NCBI RefSeq assembly: GCF_030272615.1
Contig: NC_081406.1
Span: 458,518,072 to 458,582,071, forward strand
Length of the DNA stretch: 64,000 nucleotides
Reading direction: 5' to 3'
DNA from: Cryptomeria japonica
Taxonomy: Eukaryota > Streptophyta > Pinopsida > Cupressales > Cupressaceae
This document shows positions 22,819 to 34,476 of this stretch, one piece after another; within the stretch, counting starts at the first letter, position 1, and each line of letters begins with the position of its first letter. A program made the position numbers and the translations under genes. Below the pieces are notes generated by a model. The model was not told the DNA's origin, did no database searches, and worked only from the letters and a program-made list of their open reading frames with translations.

Positions 22819-23507
22819 AGGCCAGTGCTCTCATGATGTGAGCAGTCCCACCTTCTCCTGCAACCAAGTAATTCACCTCATTAGCCTATTTATTTTGTCC
22901 TATTATAGTCTATTCTACCTTATTTATATCCTATCCCATCTATGGGGCATGTGTGCACCCCATTGAACCCCTTTGAGTCTTTCCCCATCCCCCGTTTTCC
23001 TCTCCCTATCCTCCCCAACGGAAATGTTGATCCCCCCAATGAAGACATTAAATCCATGGTGCATGTGTCATGCCACATGCAGAGACATTGAAATATAGTC
23101 TCCACCCCCATTCACTCCCCTTGCCGCAGACCGACGTCTACATGGACGTTAATTCAGCCACGCAGGTGGTGTTCCCCTTCCAACCCCTCTTCAATGCCTA
23201 CGTAGGCATTAACCACCTGCAAAAATGTCAATCCCTATACGGATATGTTGAAATGACAATCAATATCTCTGCCCTACCCACTTGCTAATCTCATTTAATG
23301 CTCTAATACATGCCCTACCTACTAAATCAGAAAGTGGGGTTTGGGTACATACCTATGGGCCATACTCGGTCGGTCGCTCATGTCATCTAACCCTCTTTGC
23401 ACAGTGCTCATCGTGTGGGATGTGGTCCATCTTGCTCCTAAGCATTTGTGCTCTCCAAGTCTTGTAAATGTATATGTGACAATGACCCTTCCTTGGGCCT
23501 TGTGTGG

Positions 23508-23516
23508 CTTATATAG
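23508..23516 (-). promoter_or_regulatory. possible TATA box for the antisense ORF
   Basis: Minus strand CTATATAAG within GGGACCCTATATAAGCC, about 700 bases upstream of the PMD-like frame and between it and the 3' LTR. Confidence 0.4.
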
Positions 23517-23730
23517 GGTCCCACATGGCCCCATTTTCTCGTACTTCTTCCATCTTCCTCATTTTCTCTCATTTTTTCTTTTCCTTTCTCGCCTTCTCTT
23601 CTACTTTACTCATTTTCTTCATTTTTTGATAATTTCCCCAAAAAATCTCGAGGGGGCATATACCACCTGCGTCTTCATGTTGGGGCACCCTTTTCTTTTC
23701 TTTTACCCATCGCCAATTTTGCTGCTGCGT

Positions 23731-23745
23731 AAAAGAGGGGCAAAA
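23731..23745 (+). promoter_or_regulatory. polypurine tract
   Basis: AAAAGAGGGGCAAAA, directly followed by TGTAGATG, the start of an LTR. Confidence 0.6.
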
Positions 23746-24960
23746 TGTAGATGTCTAAAATAAATTAAATATTTAATTAATTTATCCTTCCTACTAGTTA
23801 ATCAACTTAATTATGTTATCCTTTATTCTTCTTAGTATTAATTAAATCTAATTTAATTAATTATGTCACTATAGTCCAATAATTGATTTATTAAATAAAT
23901 CAATTATTACCTATTCTTCTAAATTCCCTTTAATTAAATTAATTAACTAATCATGTGACTCCTACAAACTACTTACCTCTAATCGTCACTTATCCTAATT
24001 AATTCTTATAGAAGCTCACTTAACATTATTTCCTAGTTTTTAATTCCTTCACTTATTCTCTCTTCTCTTGTCAAGTCCTCTTACTTCCCCACTTGTCTTC
24101 TAATCCCTTATTAATTTTCCTAATCACCTTCGATAATTATTTTATAGTGGGTAATCCTCATGATTAGCCACAAAGTCAACCAATTTCCATAAATGGCTTG
24201 TCCCCTCTCAACCCCCAACATTAAATGCAACAACTTTGGTCATTTCATGGATTTGAAAATTTCTCATTCTCCCATGCACTCTCATCTTCCCAAGGAATTT
24301 TTAAATCCTTTTCTCATTTCTTTCCCCATACATCTCATTATTTTGGAATTTTTAATTCCCTTGTCCTCCCCCTAGGAATTTTTTATTCTTTAATGTCTTC
24401 CCCATGTACTTGAGGATCTCTTCCCCATGTACATTATGGAGTGTGGAGACAAGAAATGCCTTTATGGAAAATCTCTTGGTCTCCACACCATGTCCCTTCA
24501 ATCCATGTCCCCACCTTGTTTCAATCTCCACCCTTGATCTACTTTCAATCTCAACCATCTTCAAATTTATAAATTGGGGTCTCCTCCCCTTCATTTCTCA
24601 TCTCATTTTCAAGTAATCTTATGCTGCTCATCTAGCTTTTGAATTCCATCTTTTGCATCCATACTATAGGTAATTTTAGTTATTGCCCACATCCTTCATC
24701 CATCTTTGCAATCACCCACTTATCATATCAATCCATCCAATTTATTGTGCATTGGAGAGAAACCACATTCAATCAAATGAGCATATCCAATCAAGTGGAG
24801 CACTTGGGTGTATTTCCACTTCATCATTTGCTCAATCTGAAGGAGAAGGTAATGGAAAGGTATAATGGTTTTGATTATATGTTTTGAGTACTCCATTTGA
24901 TTTACTAACCATTGTATACATTTATTTGGCTTTTCACCCTCTTTAGGATTGTGTCCATAG
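23746..24960 (+). repeat. gypsy LTR, right end uncertain
   Basis: Starts TGTAGATGTCTAAAATAAA after the polypurine tract. The following 1.2 kb is pyrimidine-rich, with AATTAATT motifs and no ORF of note. I found no clear end or target-site duplication, so the end given is only the point where another repeat begins. Confidence 0.4.
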
Positions 24961-24967
24961 TTCTTTT

Positions 24968-25763
24968 GTTCATAATGAGTCCGATGTACCAAGGGTTTTA
25001 GTTCATGGAGACAATTGAGAGGTGGACCTTATTGTGGGACTTATTATTGAATTAACATGAGATGATGGATTGTGTAGCATTAGTATGTGTATTTTTCCCT
25101 AATTCCTAAGTGCTTGTGAGCGCTTGGGATAAGTTGGAGGAATGGGACCATCCATGGATTGTCAATGTTAGCGGACTCCTCATCTACATGAGAGGATCTC
25201 CTAAACTCTGTTTGAGTTGTTTGAGATATGCTCGATAATTTTCCATTGATCTCCTTATCATCTATCCCTAATAGATATTGAATAGAGACCCTATTGTGAC
25301 CTCATCATTGAGTATCATTCTTATCATGGATAGTGCATTTCTTACTCATATGCTATGTTGTGGTGTATATTCTCTATTTATGGTGTGAATGATTAGCCTA
25401 TTGTCTATTGTTGACTTGCTTGAGTTTTTGGTCCTTGTGACTATCTCCATGAGCACAAGGGGTGGACCTAAGGTTACCACATGGTCGGGTGGCATTTCAC
25501 ATCACCATTGGGGACTAATGGACATGTTCGTGAGAACCTTGAAGAGCTTCTTCACCTTTCCAATTACTTGTTCTTCCTCTTTCTGCATTTTTGGTTGTAT
25601 AAGTAAATATAATTTCATTTAATCATTGTTATAATTGGAAAACCATATATTAAAAACACTTTATATGGAGGATGATTTAATGTAAACATATTGATATGAT
25701 TAGAGTAGGCTTTAGTGGAATGATGTTGAAACTAACTACCACATACGATTATGTATGCTTCTC
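24968..25763. repeat. dispersed repeat, copy A
   Basis: Homologous by eye to 59313-59730 plus 61079-61362, from GTTCATAATGAG to TATGTATG.TTCTC. The family is not recognised, with no ORF and no terminal repeats seen. Copy A is uninterrupted and so serves as the empty-site version of copy B. Confidence 0.75.
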
Positions 25764-26345
25764 ACTTGTCTCTATATTAATATGTTATCACAGGAACACT
25801 TCAATTGGTGCATTAAAATGAACATAGACTATCTAGTGTAGACTTGGAGACTGATTTATTCATCTCCCAGTGTCATCTTGTGTTGACATCTATTTGGGTT
25901 GCATTGTAGGTAATGATGTCTTGGAACCCTTAGAGGTATCTTGTCTTAAATTAGAGTGATTTAGATAGCATAGATGGGGTTATTAAATATTTAGTGTTCC
26001 GCATTATGTGGTTGTTGATGAATTTTCATCTTATCTTGAGATGTGAGCTTAGTTTGTGTGTATGTACTCACTTAATTACTTTAAAAAAACATGTATTTCT
26101 AGTGTGTTTTCTCTTGTCCTCTAGGGTTCCTTGGCGAGGCATTACACGGGGAGTATTTTTGGAAGATAATTTTTTTGAGAATAGGACAATGGAGAAATTA
26201 ATAGCAATTGGTCTTTTCCATTGACGTCAAAGAGAGAGAAATCAACAAAATGGAATATTTTTGGACATATGTTATCGTTGATGTCAAAATGATGATTGTC
26301 TTTGAGACAGATTGTTGGAAAATTGTTATGATTTGAGTATTAAAC
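25764..26345. other. unassigned sequence
   Basis: AT-rich, short ORFs only; nothing recognised. Confidence 0.4.
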
Positions 26346-26676
26346 TATTGGCCCAATTTGTCATTGCTTCAAAAGACCGATCTGTCAACACTCGATACAA
26401 ACTATAGAGATATGGATCACACAAGAGGTAGTTAGTGCCTTGTCATGAATCTCGAGGGGAGCATTGACCATTTTTCCAACAATTCCCCCCTCAACGTTAC
26501 TCGAGGGGATTCAAACTCATGACCCAACACTCTGATACCATTTGTTGGCCCATTTTTCTCGTGTCAAAATATTGATCTCTCAATTCCCCATACCAACTAT
26601 AGAGATATGGATCGCATGAGAGGTCATTAGTCCCTTGTCATGAATCTCGAGGAGAGTGCTAACCATTTTCCCAACA
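26346..26676 (-). mobile_element. TRIM (miniature LTR retrotransposon)
   Basis: 331 bp. Two direct terminal repeats of about 135 bp (26346-26481 and 26543-26676) enclose 61 bp. On the minus strand this runs LTR TGTTGGGAAAATGG...GGGCCAACA, then AA, primer site TGGTATCAGAG (26530-26540), a short spacer, purine tract GAGGGGGGAAT and the second LTR. The flanks carry TTAAAC at 26340-26345 and 26677-26682, a perfect duplication (6 bp, or 5 bp with a chance extra base). The outermost base pair of the 3' LTR is mutated (CA to TA). It has no coding capacity, as usual for TRIMs. Confidence 0.9.
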
Positions 26677-26682
26677 TTAAAC

Positions 26683-27865
26683 ATGCATGTTTCTTACTTT
26701 AGTGGCATCTAGAAGGTCGAAAAAAATATTTTACTGTCATGTCATGTTAGAGCATTTTGAGTTGCAGTAGTACATTTAATTCATTCTAGGATCAGTTGAG
26801 ATATGTATATAATATCATCTATGTGCGTCTACTCATGTTGAAGAAAGTGTCCGAGAAGTTTAATTTGGAGTGATTGAAGTATGTTACCTAGATAGTGAGC
26901 CTAGTCTGGTAACTTGTATTTCGTATTTTCTCATGCTTACAAGTTATCTCACATGGTTTAAATGGAGAGTATGTCTTTGCATGTTTTATCATTGTGTAGA
27001 TTTTCTATTGTTGTCATGAAATGAAACATAATTCTTATTTTATCATTTTTTTGTTGTGTTACTAGTTGACCTAGTTCATGTTTTGGAATGATTTTAAAGC
27101 AATTTGATTCTTGTGTTGTCGAAGATTAAGGTTGGATATTTTTGAGACTAGAGATATCCTCAACAGTATCTGCAAGTTGTCTTCCCTTGTGTGGAATTGT
27201 GTATGAGCTTTTGGGGGCAAAATTATTACACATTAGATGAAGCCAACTTACAATGATATATTGCATGGGTGTTTGCCAAAGATTGTAAATAAACAACCTT
27301 TGGGACAAGATTAAGCCACCTTGTGAAGTGTGTAGCATGTTTCTTTGTTTTGAGCAACATGTGAGATAATTGGAACTAGCCTACTACATGTTTTGTAAAG
27401 AAATTTTTGTGCATATGACCTAAAAAATATTTAGTATGTATTAGGCCGACTTACAAATGTAATTATAGATGTAACACATAAATTCATTTCTAGTGTATAG
27501 TTGTAAGTGCATTTCTAAGGTGACAAGTTCATATAATGTGAATTCGAGAATGATGTGTGTATCATCCTGATGTATGTGTGAAGTTCAAATGCAAGTTGAG
27601 TATTGATGTTGAAGGTACTAAATTCATTTCATTCATATTGTTGAGATTGAAGTCTTGGTTTTTGAACTCTTCATCATATTTAGGCATATGAGATTGGTGT
27701 CTCTAGTGGGTTCGTTCTCACAAGTACATTAGAGTATTGGCTTCTCCCATAGGTTGGTGCCCATTAAATCATTGCAAGTAATTCATTATTTTGTATGGCT
27801 AGATTTGGGTAGTAGATCCAAACCACTATTCTCACAATAGTTTTTCCAATCCTGGGTTTCCACAT
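26683..27865. other. unassigned sequence
   Basis: AT-rich, no ORF with recognisable content and no terminal repeats seen. Confidence 0.4.
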
Positions 27866-28070
27866 TGTAGCATCATAAAATTGCACCCTTGCAATTTTGA
27901 CCGCATTTTAGGCCCCTTACCTTGGTGATCTCATCTCCCACACTTGATTGGGATCTATCTATGCCTCCAAAATGGAACTGGGCCTTATTTCCACACTTTA
28001 CAACTTGTTTAGACCCTATTTCAGGCCCTGAAAATGGGCATGACCATTGAGTGGCACACCAATCCCCTTA

Positions 28071-28095
28071 GGATAGGGGCATGGTGCCCTTGTCC
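28071..28095. repeat. hairpin in the gypsy LTR
   Basis: GGATAGGGGCA, loop TGG, TGCCCTTGTCC, with 9 of 11 positions paired. It is related to the units at 3092-3183 in the first gypsy LTR. Confidence 0.6.
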
Positions 28096-29411
28096 TCCCT
28101 CTTTGTGTGGCCCCAAAATGGTTCCATCTGACCCTTGGACATAAATTATCTTTTAGGAATTAAATCCCCCCCTATGTTGTCCTTTTGTGAAGGGATAATT
28201 AAACCTCCAAGGCAAGTATAAAAGGGGATCTAGTCCTCTCATTTGCAAAAGAGAAAATTGGGAAAACAAGCAGAAGGTCTCCATTATCATCATCAAGCAT
28301 TCAAGTGTTCAAGCATCCATCAAGTCTTCTTCTTCATTAGTCTTCTTCATTCATCCATTGGAGCAACATTACAACATTCATTTGCAAGCATGTGTGTGTT
28401 AGGGTTTTTTTATGTTATATGCCATTTCATGCAACACTTGTGATTACATTCAAGAAGAAAAGCAACCATCATCAACAAATTATGGATCTACAAGGTATGC
28501 ATTTTCATTATTTGCATTTAAGAATTTGCAATTACTTTCTTTCAAGATCAATTCTGTTAGACAGTTCAAATAACTAGAATACAATTGAGAGGGGGGAGTA
28601 AATTAGTTGTCATAGATTACAAAAACATTTAGCAATTAAAACTTTAATACTAGAATGCTTAACCCAAATACTAGAATATCAGTTAAACCAATTAATCTTA
28701 AACTGTTGGCAATTGACACTCTATTGGTTGGTTTCACTATGTTGTCATTGATGGCAACATGATTTTGTGTTTTGGCTTTATATGGTGTACCAGCAGGCAC
28801 TTCACAGATTCTACACTGGCACCGACACGACATAAGATTTCTTTGGTCATCCGCAATGCATACCGACATGGTATAGTAAAGGATATCGGTATTGGAGGAT
28901 GAAACATCTTGGATATGGCATTGGTAATTTGTTTTAATGTTTATACATTTATATTATCTAGCCGACATGTAATCTGATATTGTATATATCTTTGTAAGCC
29001 AACATAAGGCATACACGTTGTATAGGGTATATAGGTCAGTTTGATAGATCATTTTGTATGTGACTTAGAATGGATATGAAAATGTAATATGATGTGAAAA
29101 AATTTAGAGAGATTATGTATTTGAGGAATTTATTGTAAGGGTTATTCCGGTAAAGGGGTTTAGGGTTTCAACTGAAATAGACAGAGCTTAAACTGAAACT
29201 AGATTCTGGCATAGAAGATGCTATCTTAGCAGTTCACACTTCTCTAGATTGTTGTCTAGAATTCTATGTAGTCAGTAAGGCTCCTATTGTGATTGAGCAT
29301 TGTGCTGTAGGTTGTAAGTCTTCCCACAAGTGCAGGGTCCTCATATATTATAATATCTCTTCATATGGCTAGTGGATTGATATTGTGGGTCACAAATCCC
29401 ACCATGGTTTT

Positions 29412-29872
29412 TGTTGGTGTAAATAATTATTCATCTTGGATATTATTACACCTTACTTACGTTTACTTAGGAAATTCATTTCATAGTAGTTTGGGTATGA
29501 GACACTTGGGTGTTTGTGCCACATTGGGATAGTGGGTGTAGGATAATTTTCACCTTTTGTGGTCTTATCTTGTTGTTACATTCCACCTTCGGTGGGTGAT
29601 CCACCTCATGTGGAATATTATATTGTTTCTCCTACCTACCCACACCTATTTCCTAACTACCCTTGTTTATTATTGAGCCACATGTCATGTTTGTGTGCTC
29701 ACATATCCATATAGCCTTGCCTATATAAGCAGGCTCATATTCATTGTATGTAACGCTTGATGATCTAATTGATCAGTATTTCCATCTTGATAGAATACAG
29801 CTTATTTCTATCATCTATTTTGTCTCTCTATTGTATTTTTCATTGAGCCCTTGATCTTGGAAAAATCTCACA
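29412..29872 (+). repeat. 5' LTR of the gag-protease copia element
   Basis: 461 bp, nearly identical to 33832-34271 apart from small differences and indels. A TATA box (TATATAAGC, 29722-29730) lies in CCTTGCCTATATAAGCAGG. Confidence 0.9.
29722..29730 (+). promoter_or_regulatory. LTR TATA box
   Basis: TATATAAGC; the same box is in the 3' LTR at 34121. The position inside the LTR suits the U3/R start of a copia transcript. Confidence 0.6.
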
Positions 29873-29885
29873 TGGTATCAGAGCC
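29873..29885 (+). promoter_or_regulatory. primer-binding site, initiator-Met tRNA type
   Basis: TGGTATCAGAGCC directly after the LTR. Confidence 0.9.
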
Positions 29886-31349
29886 TATAGGGCTTCATTG
29901 ATTAGTCTTTTGGAGACATTGTGGAGGCTTCAATTTTTGGATTTGGGGATCTTCATTTTTTGGGGGCGTCATACAATGATTTGGACATCATGGTTGAGTC
30001 TGGGAGGTTGTTTCCATAAATTTTGACTATAAAGTCGACTATATTTGGTGAGAATTTTTTTTTTCCTATTTTGGCTATAGTCGTACGGATTTCAAATTTT
30101 AAAAAAAAATTTATTTCTTTTTGCAAAATGTTTTTTCATTTCTACAAGAAAAATTTGGAAAATTTTCAAAAAAAGGGTGTAAAAGATTTTTTGAAAAAAA
30201 TAAAAAAAAATCTTTTGTGGGGTCTGCAGACCCCCCCCCCTCGTGATCTTTGTACCACAGGGTTTTTCTACAGCTTTGTGCCCCCACCGTCTATACTGCC
30301 ATTGCCACCATACCATTCGTGCTCCTTCGACGACCGTATCTCCTCCCAGTCCCAGCAGTCCCCACAGTCCTTCAGGCTTCTGCTCCAGCCCCAACAACTA
30401 GCGGCTCCCCTATCAGTGACCTCACCTTCCCCGGTGGCCCTTTGTTTTGGCGCCGCTGCTCTGACCCACCCCCGACACCGCCTATCGACAGACAACAACC
30501 ACCGTCCGCTGGCCCCTCGGCCCTGCCACCGACAGACCTTCCACTGGCCCTCTGACCGCCGCCACCTTAGCAGTCGAGCCCCTTTGCCATGTGGACAAGA
30601 CACACACCTTGCCACGTAAGCGTACAGTCAACCCAGTCAATAGATTTGCCACATCATCATGTATGACCCATTCAACGCTCGCCACGACATATTTTCCATA
30701 GAGTACAAGCATCAACATAGCCATGGATGCGAAGTTTTTTTGACGGTAAGACGGCCATCAAATTTAATCTCGTCATTTCCTGACATTAGCATTATTTTGA
30801 AATTTTTTAACCCCCTCTCATTGAGCTTTTCAGTTTTGCAGTTCAACTTTGGAAGGCCATATCTTGCTCATTTTTGCTCCTTTTTTGGTGCAATTTTTTT
30901 TGAAATGGGCTATAATTTTGTGCTCAGCATAGTGGTGGAAGAATTTTGTAATTTTGATGGATGGATGTTTTAGAAATTGCAGATCTTCATCACTGTACCT
31001 GTCTAATCCCTGATTTTGCAACTTCAGAGGCTTCATTTGGGGTCATACAACCTCCTTTTCAGGTGCCATTTTTTTCAAAGGTGCATAATTTTTTGTCTAC
31101 TTTCATAATCTACCATTTGTTTGTAGTTATTTTGAGTAGAAATTGTACGTTTAGTATTTGGTCATTTTTGGCCTATTTGGTACTTGTATTTCACTTGGAT
31201 CTCAGTTTAGATCACTAGCAGTACTTGTTGAGGTATCTTAGATCTCATTTTGAGAAGTTGTAAATTGAAATCAGAAGTCCACTTTTCCTTGTTTTGCACG
31301 TGGCCCATTGTATACGCACTAAGTATAAAGTGCCAAATCACCATTTTTT
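29886..31349 (+). other. 1.4 kb leader with a GC-rich block
   Basis: 30220-30620 is far richer in GC than its surroundings (CCCCCCCCCC run, many CACC/CGCC words) and leaves long frames open on both strands. I see no protein domain in any of them. It could be a structured leader or captured sequence. Confidence 0.5.
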
Positions 31350-33391
31350 TTGGGGGGGGGGGTTTCTTGTGTGATTGTGCCTCTCTCTATCTTGTGTTTT
31401 TTTCATTTTGGTGCTACGTGTTCTCCTAAATTTCCACTTTTAACTCCTCATAATTATGCATCATGGAAGATTAAGGCATGGAGTAAACTAATGGAAAAAG
31501 GACTCATTCATTATGTAAATGGAACTATTACAACACCACCTAATCCTAATGCTCAAATTGAATGGCTTACTAAGAATGTTATGACACTTGGAACTCTTAG
31601 AAAGTATGTATTAGATGACCTCATTTTTCACATTGATAAGTGTACCACAATTAAAGAAGCTTGGGATATTTTTCAGAAATTATATGGTCAAGTTGATGAG
31701 ATTAAGGGCTACAAGCTTGATAGTGAACTCACAACTTTGGATCCCAAGGATTTTGATACAATCCAAGATTATGTCACAAAAGAAAATGAGCTAAGAGCAA
31801 AGCAAAGGATTGTGGAATTGACAAAAAGGATGCTCAATTGGTTTATAACTTGTTGGACAAGCTTCCTTCAGAGTATGCAGCCTTTGTATCTAGCTTTCAC
31901 ACCCATAGGTTATCTCAAGGTTCCTCATACACTTCTCCCTCATTTAATTCATTCACGGAGATGTTGATACTTGAGAAATCTAAGTTGACTAAGATGGGGA
32001 TTCTCAAATCTTCACAGTCACAAGCTTTGCTAGCTAACAAAGGGAATCAAAACAATCAAGGAAAAGGCAAGAATCAAAAGCAACCTAAGTCAAAACCACA
32101 TCAAGATGGAGCACATTCTTCCTTTCCATAACAAGGTGATTCACCATTCTCACCTAAGAGGAAATCATATAAGGACAATCTTTTTTGTGGATATTGCAAG
32201 AAGTTAGGACATGATGAACATCATTGTTATAAGAAGGATATTGATGAGTTGAAGAATCTTCTTAAGAAGAACAAAATCAACCTACCATCCAGAATGTCTA
32301 TGTCAGCTTCTTCTTCCAAGGATAAGGATAAAGGAAAGGATCACTCTTTTGGGACAGATAAAGGAAAGGGACAAGCTCTTTGTTCTACTACAAGTCATGA
32401 TTCAGGGAGATGGTTTCTAGATTCAGGTTCTTCTCATCATATGGCATCTTCACAGTCTATGTTTTCTACATTTGAGCCTTGCCACATGCCGTAGATTTTT
32501 ATAGGCAATCATACATACATGGATGTGATTGGGAAAGAATCTATTACCATTGGGTATAACTCCTTCTATGATTTGTTGTGTGTACCCCACTTGACAAACA
32601 ATCTTATTTCAATCTATCAAATCACACATGGGGCAACTAGGAAAACTGTGGAGTTCACACTTGATTCAGTTATCATTAGAGACTTGGAGAGTGGAGCCAT
32701 CATTGCGACTGGGGTGATTGATCATGCATCTCGGTTGTACTCATTTTCACATTTTGGTCCTATTGATGAGGTTGATTCTTCCTATGTTGATGATTTAGAT
32801 TTTGAGGAAAACATTGGGCACTTGAACTTGGGGATTCTCACATGTGACCCCATTCTTGAGCCGTTCCTTTCATCTCCTTCTATTGATATCACACCACCTA
32901 TTGCACCTGATGATGCAGCTAGTGTGACAATTTTGCCTTCTTGTGATTCAGTGTAACAATATATTCCATGTCTTCCAGCTTCAATTGATTGGGATGCCTA
33001 CTTGATAGACATTGAAGGTTTGTTTGTAGAGTCCTACATTTTAGATTTGGGAGACATCATTGATGACATTCATCTTCTCTTTGATGAAGATGATCCTTCT
33101 TCAATTGTTGTGAGGGATCACTTTGACCCTCTTGTGCATTCTCTACATGATCAATCTTTAGAGATTGACATGATTGTGGATACTTTTGTCCAGCAGTTGG
33201 AGGAGACATACGATTCTTTGGATATTGTTCTACATTCTTCTCCACTAGATCTTGGAGTGCCTTTTTCAGCAGTGTGGTGTAGTTTACCACCTTTGGAGGG
33301 GGTAACTTTCAACATTGACATGGAGAAACTTGAGCAATTTTTTAGATATTCCTTTCATCATGAGTATTTTTCATACATCTTCCTTTCATGA
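31350..33391 (+). pseudogene. copia gag-protease with an acidic tail replacing integrase and RT
   Basis: Gag starts near KFPLLTPHNYASWKIKAWSK and runs to about 31835, where a frameshift occurs; from 31838 one frame continues to 33391 with stops at 32129 (TAA), 32492 (TAG) and 32954 (TAA). The CCHC knuckle at 32186-32227 reads CGYCKKLGHDEHHC. The protease has WFLDSGSSHHMA (DSG at 32420-32428) and the usual NLISIYQIT end. Instead of GAG-pre-integrase and integrase, the frame goes on for about 190 residues rich in Asp, Glu, Ser and Leu (LGDIIDDIHLLFDEDDPSS). I do not recognise this tail. Gag would form particles and protease would mature them; the replicative enzymes must come from another copia element. 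Confidence 0.8.
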
Positions 33392-33831
33392 TTGGGGAGA
33401 CTTCATGGATACACCTCTGGTTTGGTTTCTTCCTAAGGGGAGGAACGTGGTTCGATGTTTGTGGAACATTTTCTTCATTAATCATCAAGCTTCTATCATT
33501 GGTGCAGATTCCACATTGACGGGGGGATTCCCAGTCTCTCTTCTTCTTCTCTCATATGGGGGGGACTTTTTCCTCACATGGGGTTTTGTCCTTCACATAC
33601 TTCTATGAGAGTTCTTTGTATGTAGTTTTCATCTCTCTTTTGGGGGAGGGTTTTTTTCCCATTGGGTTTTCTCTCTTTCCTCGCTTTGTGAGAGATTTCA
33701 TTGCATTGGTTTGCATGCATTTGCATTTGTACATGGGTACCTAACATGGCCTAGTAGTCGGGAGCCATCTTGTATTGCCTAGTTGCATTGTAGACTTAAG
33801 TGCATTCCCCTAAGTTGCACTTAAGGGGGGG

Positions 33832-34271
33832 TGTTGGTGCAAATAATTATTTATCTTGGATATTATTACACCTTACTTAAGTTTAGTTAGGAAATTTATT
33901 TCATAGTAGTTTGGGTATGAGACACTTGGGTGTTTGTGCCACATTGGGATAGTGTGTGTAGGAGAATTTCCACCTTTTGTGGTCTTATCTTGTTGTTACA
34001 TTCCACCTTCGGTTGGTGATCCACCTCATGTGTAATATTATATTGTTTCTCCTACCTATCCTTGTTTCTTATTCAGCCACATGTCATGTTTGTGTGCTCA
34101 CATATCCATATAGCCTTGCCTATATAAGCAGACTCATATTCATTGTATGTAATGCTTGATGATCCAGTTGATCAGTATTTTCATCTTGATAGAATACAGT
34201 TTATTTCTATCATCTATTTTGTCTCTCTATTGTATTTTTCATTGAGCACTTGATCTTGGCAAAATCTCACA
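33832..34271 (+). repeat. 3' LTR of the gag-protease copia element
   Basis: 440 bp, preceded by the purine tract TTAAGGGGGGG. Confidence 0.9.
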
Positions 34272-34476
34272 ATTTTTCCTCTTTGAGGTTTTCCACATAT
34301 AAATCTATGTGTTATGATTCTCATTTATGTGTTTGGCTTATTGGTTTCTTTACTTCTTTCAATTTTGTTTATACCGGTATACCGTTTGGTGTATGAATGT
34401 TTTGCTAAGGCTAAAATCTACTATTCTCGTATAACATTGATTCACCCCCCCCTCTCATTGTTATTGGATTCCAACA

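Larger units (their letters stand above)
21060..23745 (+). mobile_element. 3' internal part of a gypsy element carrying an antisense gene
   Basis: The plus strand ends in a polypurine tract (23731-23745) joined to an LTR start TGTAGATG, as in a sense-oriented gypsy 3' end. The coding signals inside it lie on the opposite strand (see 22283-22818). Accessory antisense ORFs before the 3' LTR are known from the plant Tat/Grande group, and that layout is inferred here. No gag-pol is seen to the left. Confidence 0.5.
29412..34271 (+). mobile_element. non-autonomous copia element with gag and protease only
   Basis: LTRs at 29412-29872 (461 bp) and 33832-34271 (440 bp), TGTTGGTG...ATCTCACA. The primer site TGGTATCAGAGCC is at 29873-29885 and the purine tract at 33822-33831. 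The flanks are GTTTT / ATTTT (4 of 5). The internal region is 3.96 kb: a 1.4 kb leader, then gag, CCHC knuckle and protease, then an acidic region. No integrase, RT or RNase H is present. It sits at the GGTTTTTCC motif of the host LTR. Confidence 0.88.
28704..34476 (+). mobile_element. copia solo LTR inside the 3' LTR of element E, itself interrupted
   Basis: TGTTGGCAATTGAC...GATTCCAACA with duplication TAAAC at 28699-28703 and 34477-34481. Without the 29412-34271 insertion it is 913 bp, an LTR without internal sequence. The start resembles the LTR at 51845 (TGTTGGCAAATGCACAC), and the end has the GATTCACCCCCCC tract. Alignment with the 5' LTR of E at 40408 shows the insertion point. Confidence 0.88.

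Noticed and set aside
23346-23763. 140-codon ORF on the plus strand
   Set aside because: Phe/Leu/Ser-rich translation of a pyrimidine-rich stretch opposite the antisense ORF; runs into the LTR.
30023-30619. 198-codon ORF in the leader of the gag-protease copia element
   Set aside because: No domain; Pro/Ser/His-rich from the GC-rich block and preceded by A/T homopolymers. Kept only as a leader observation.
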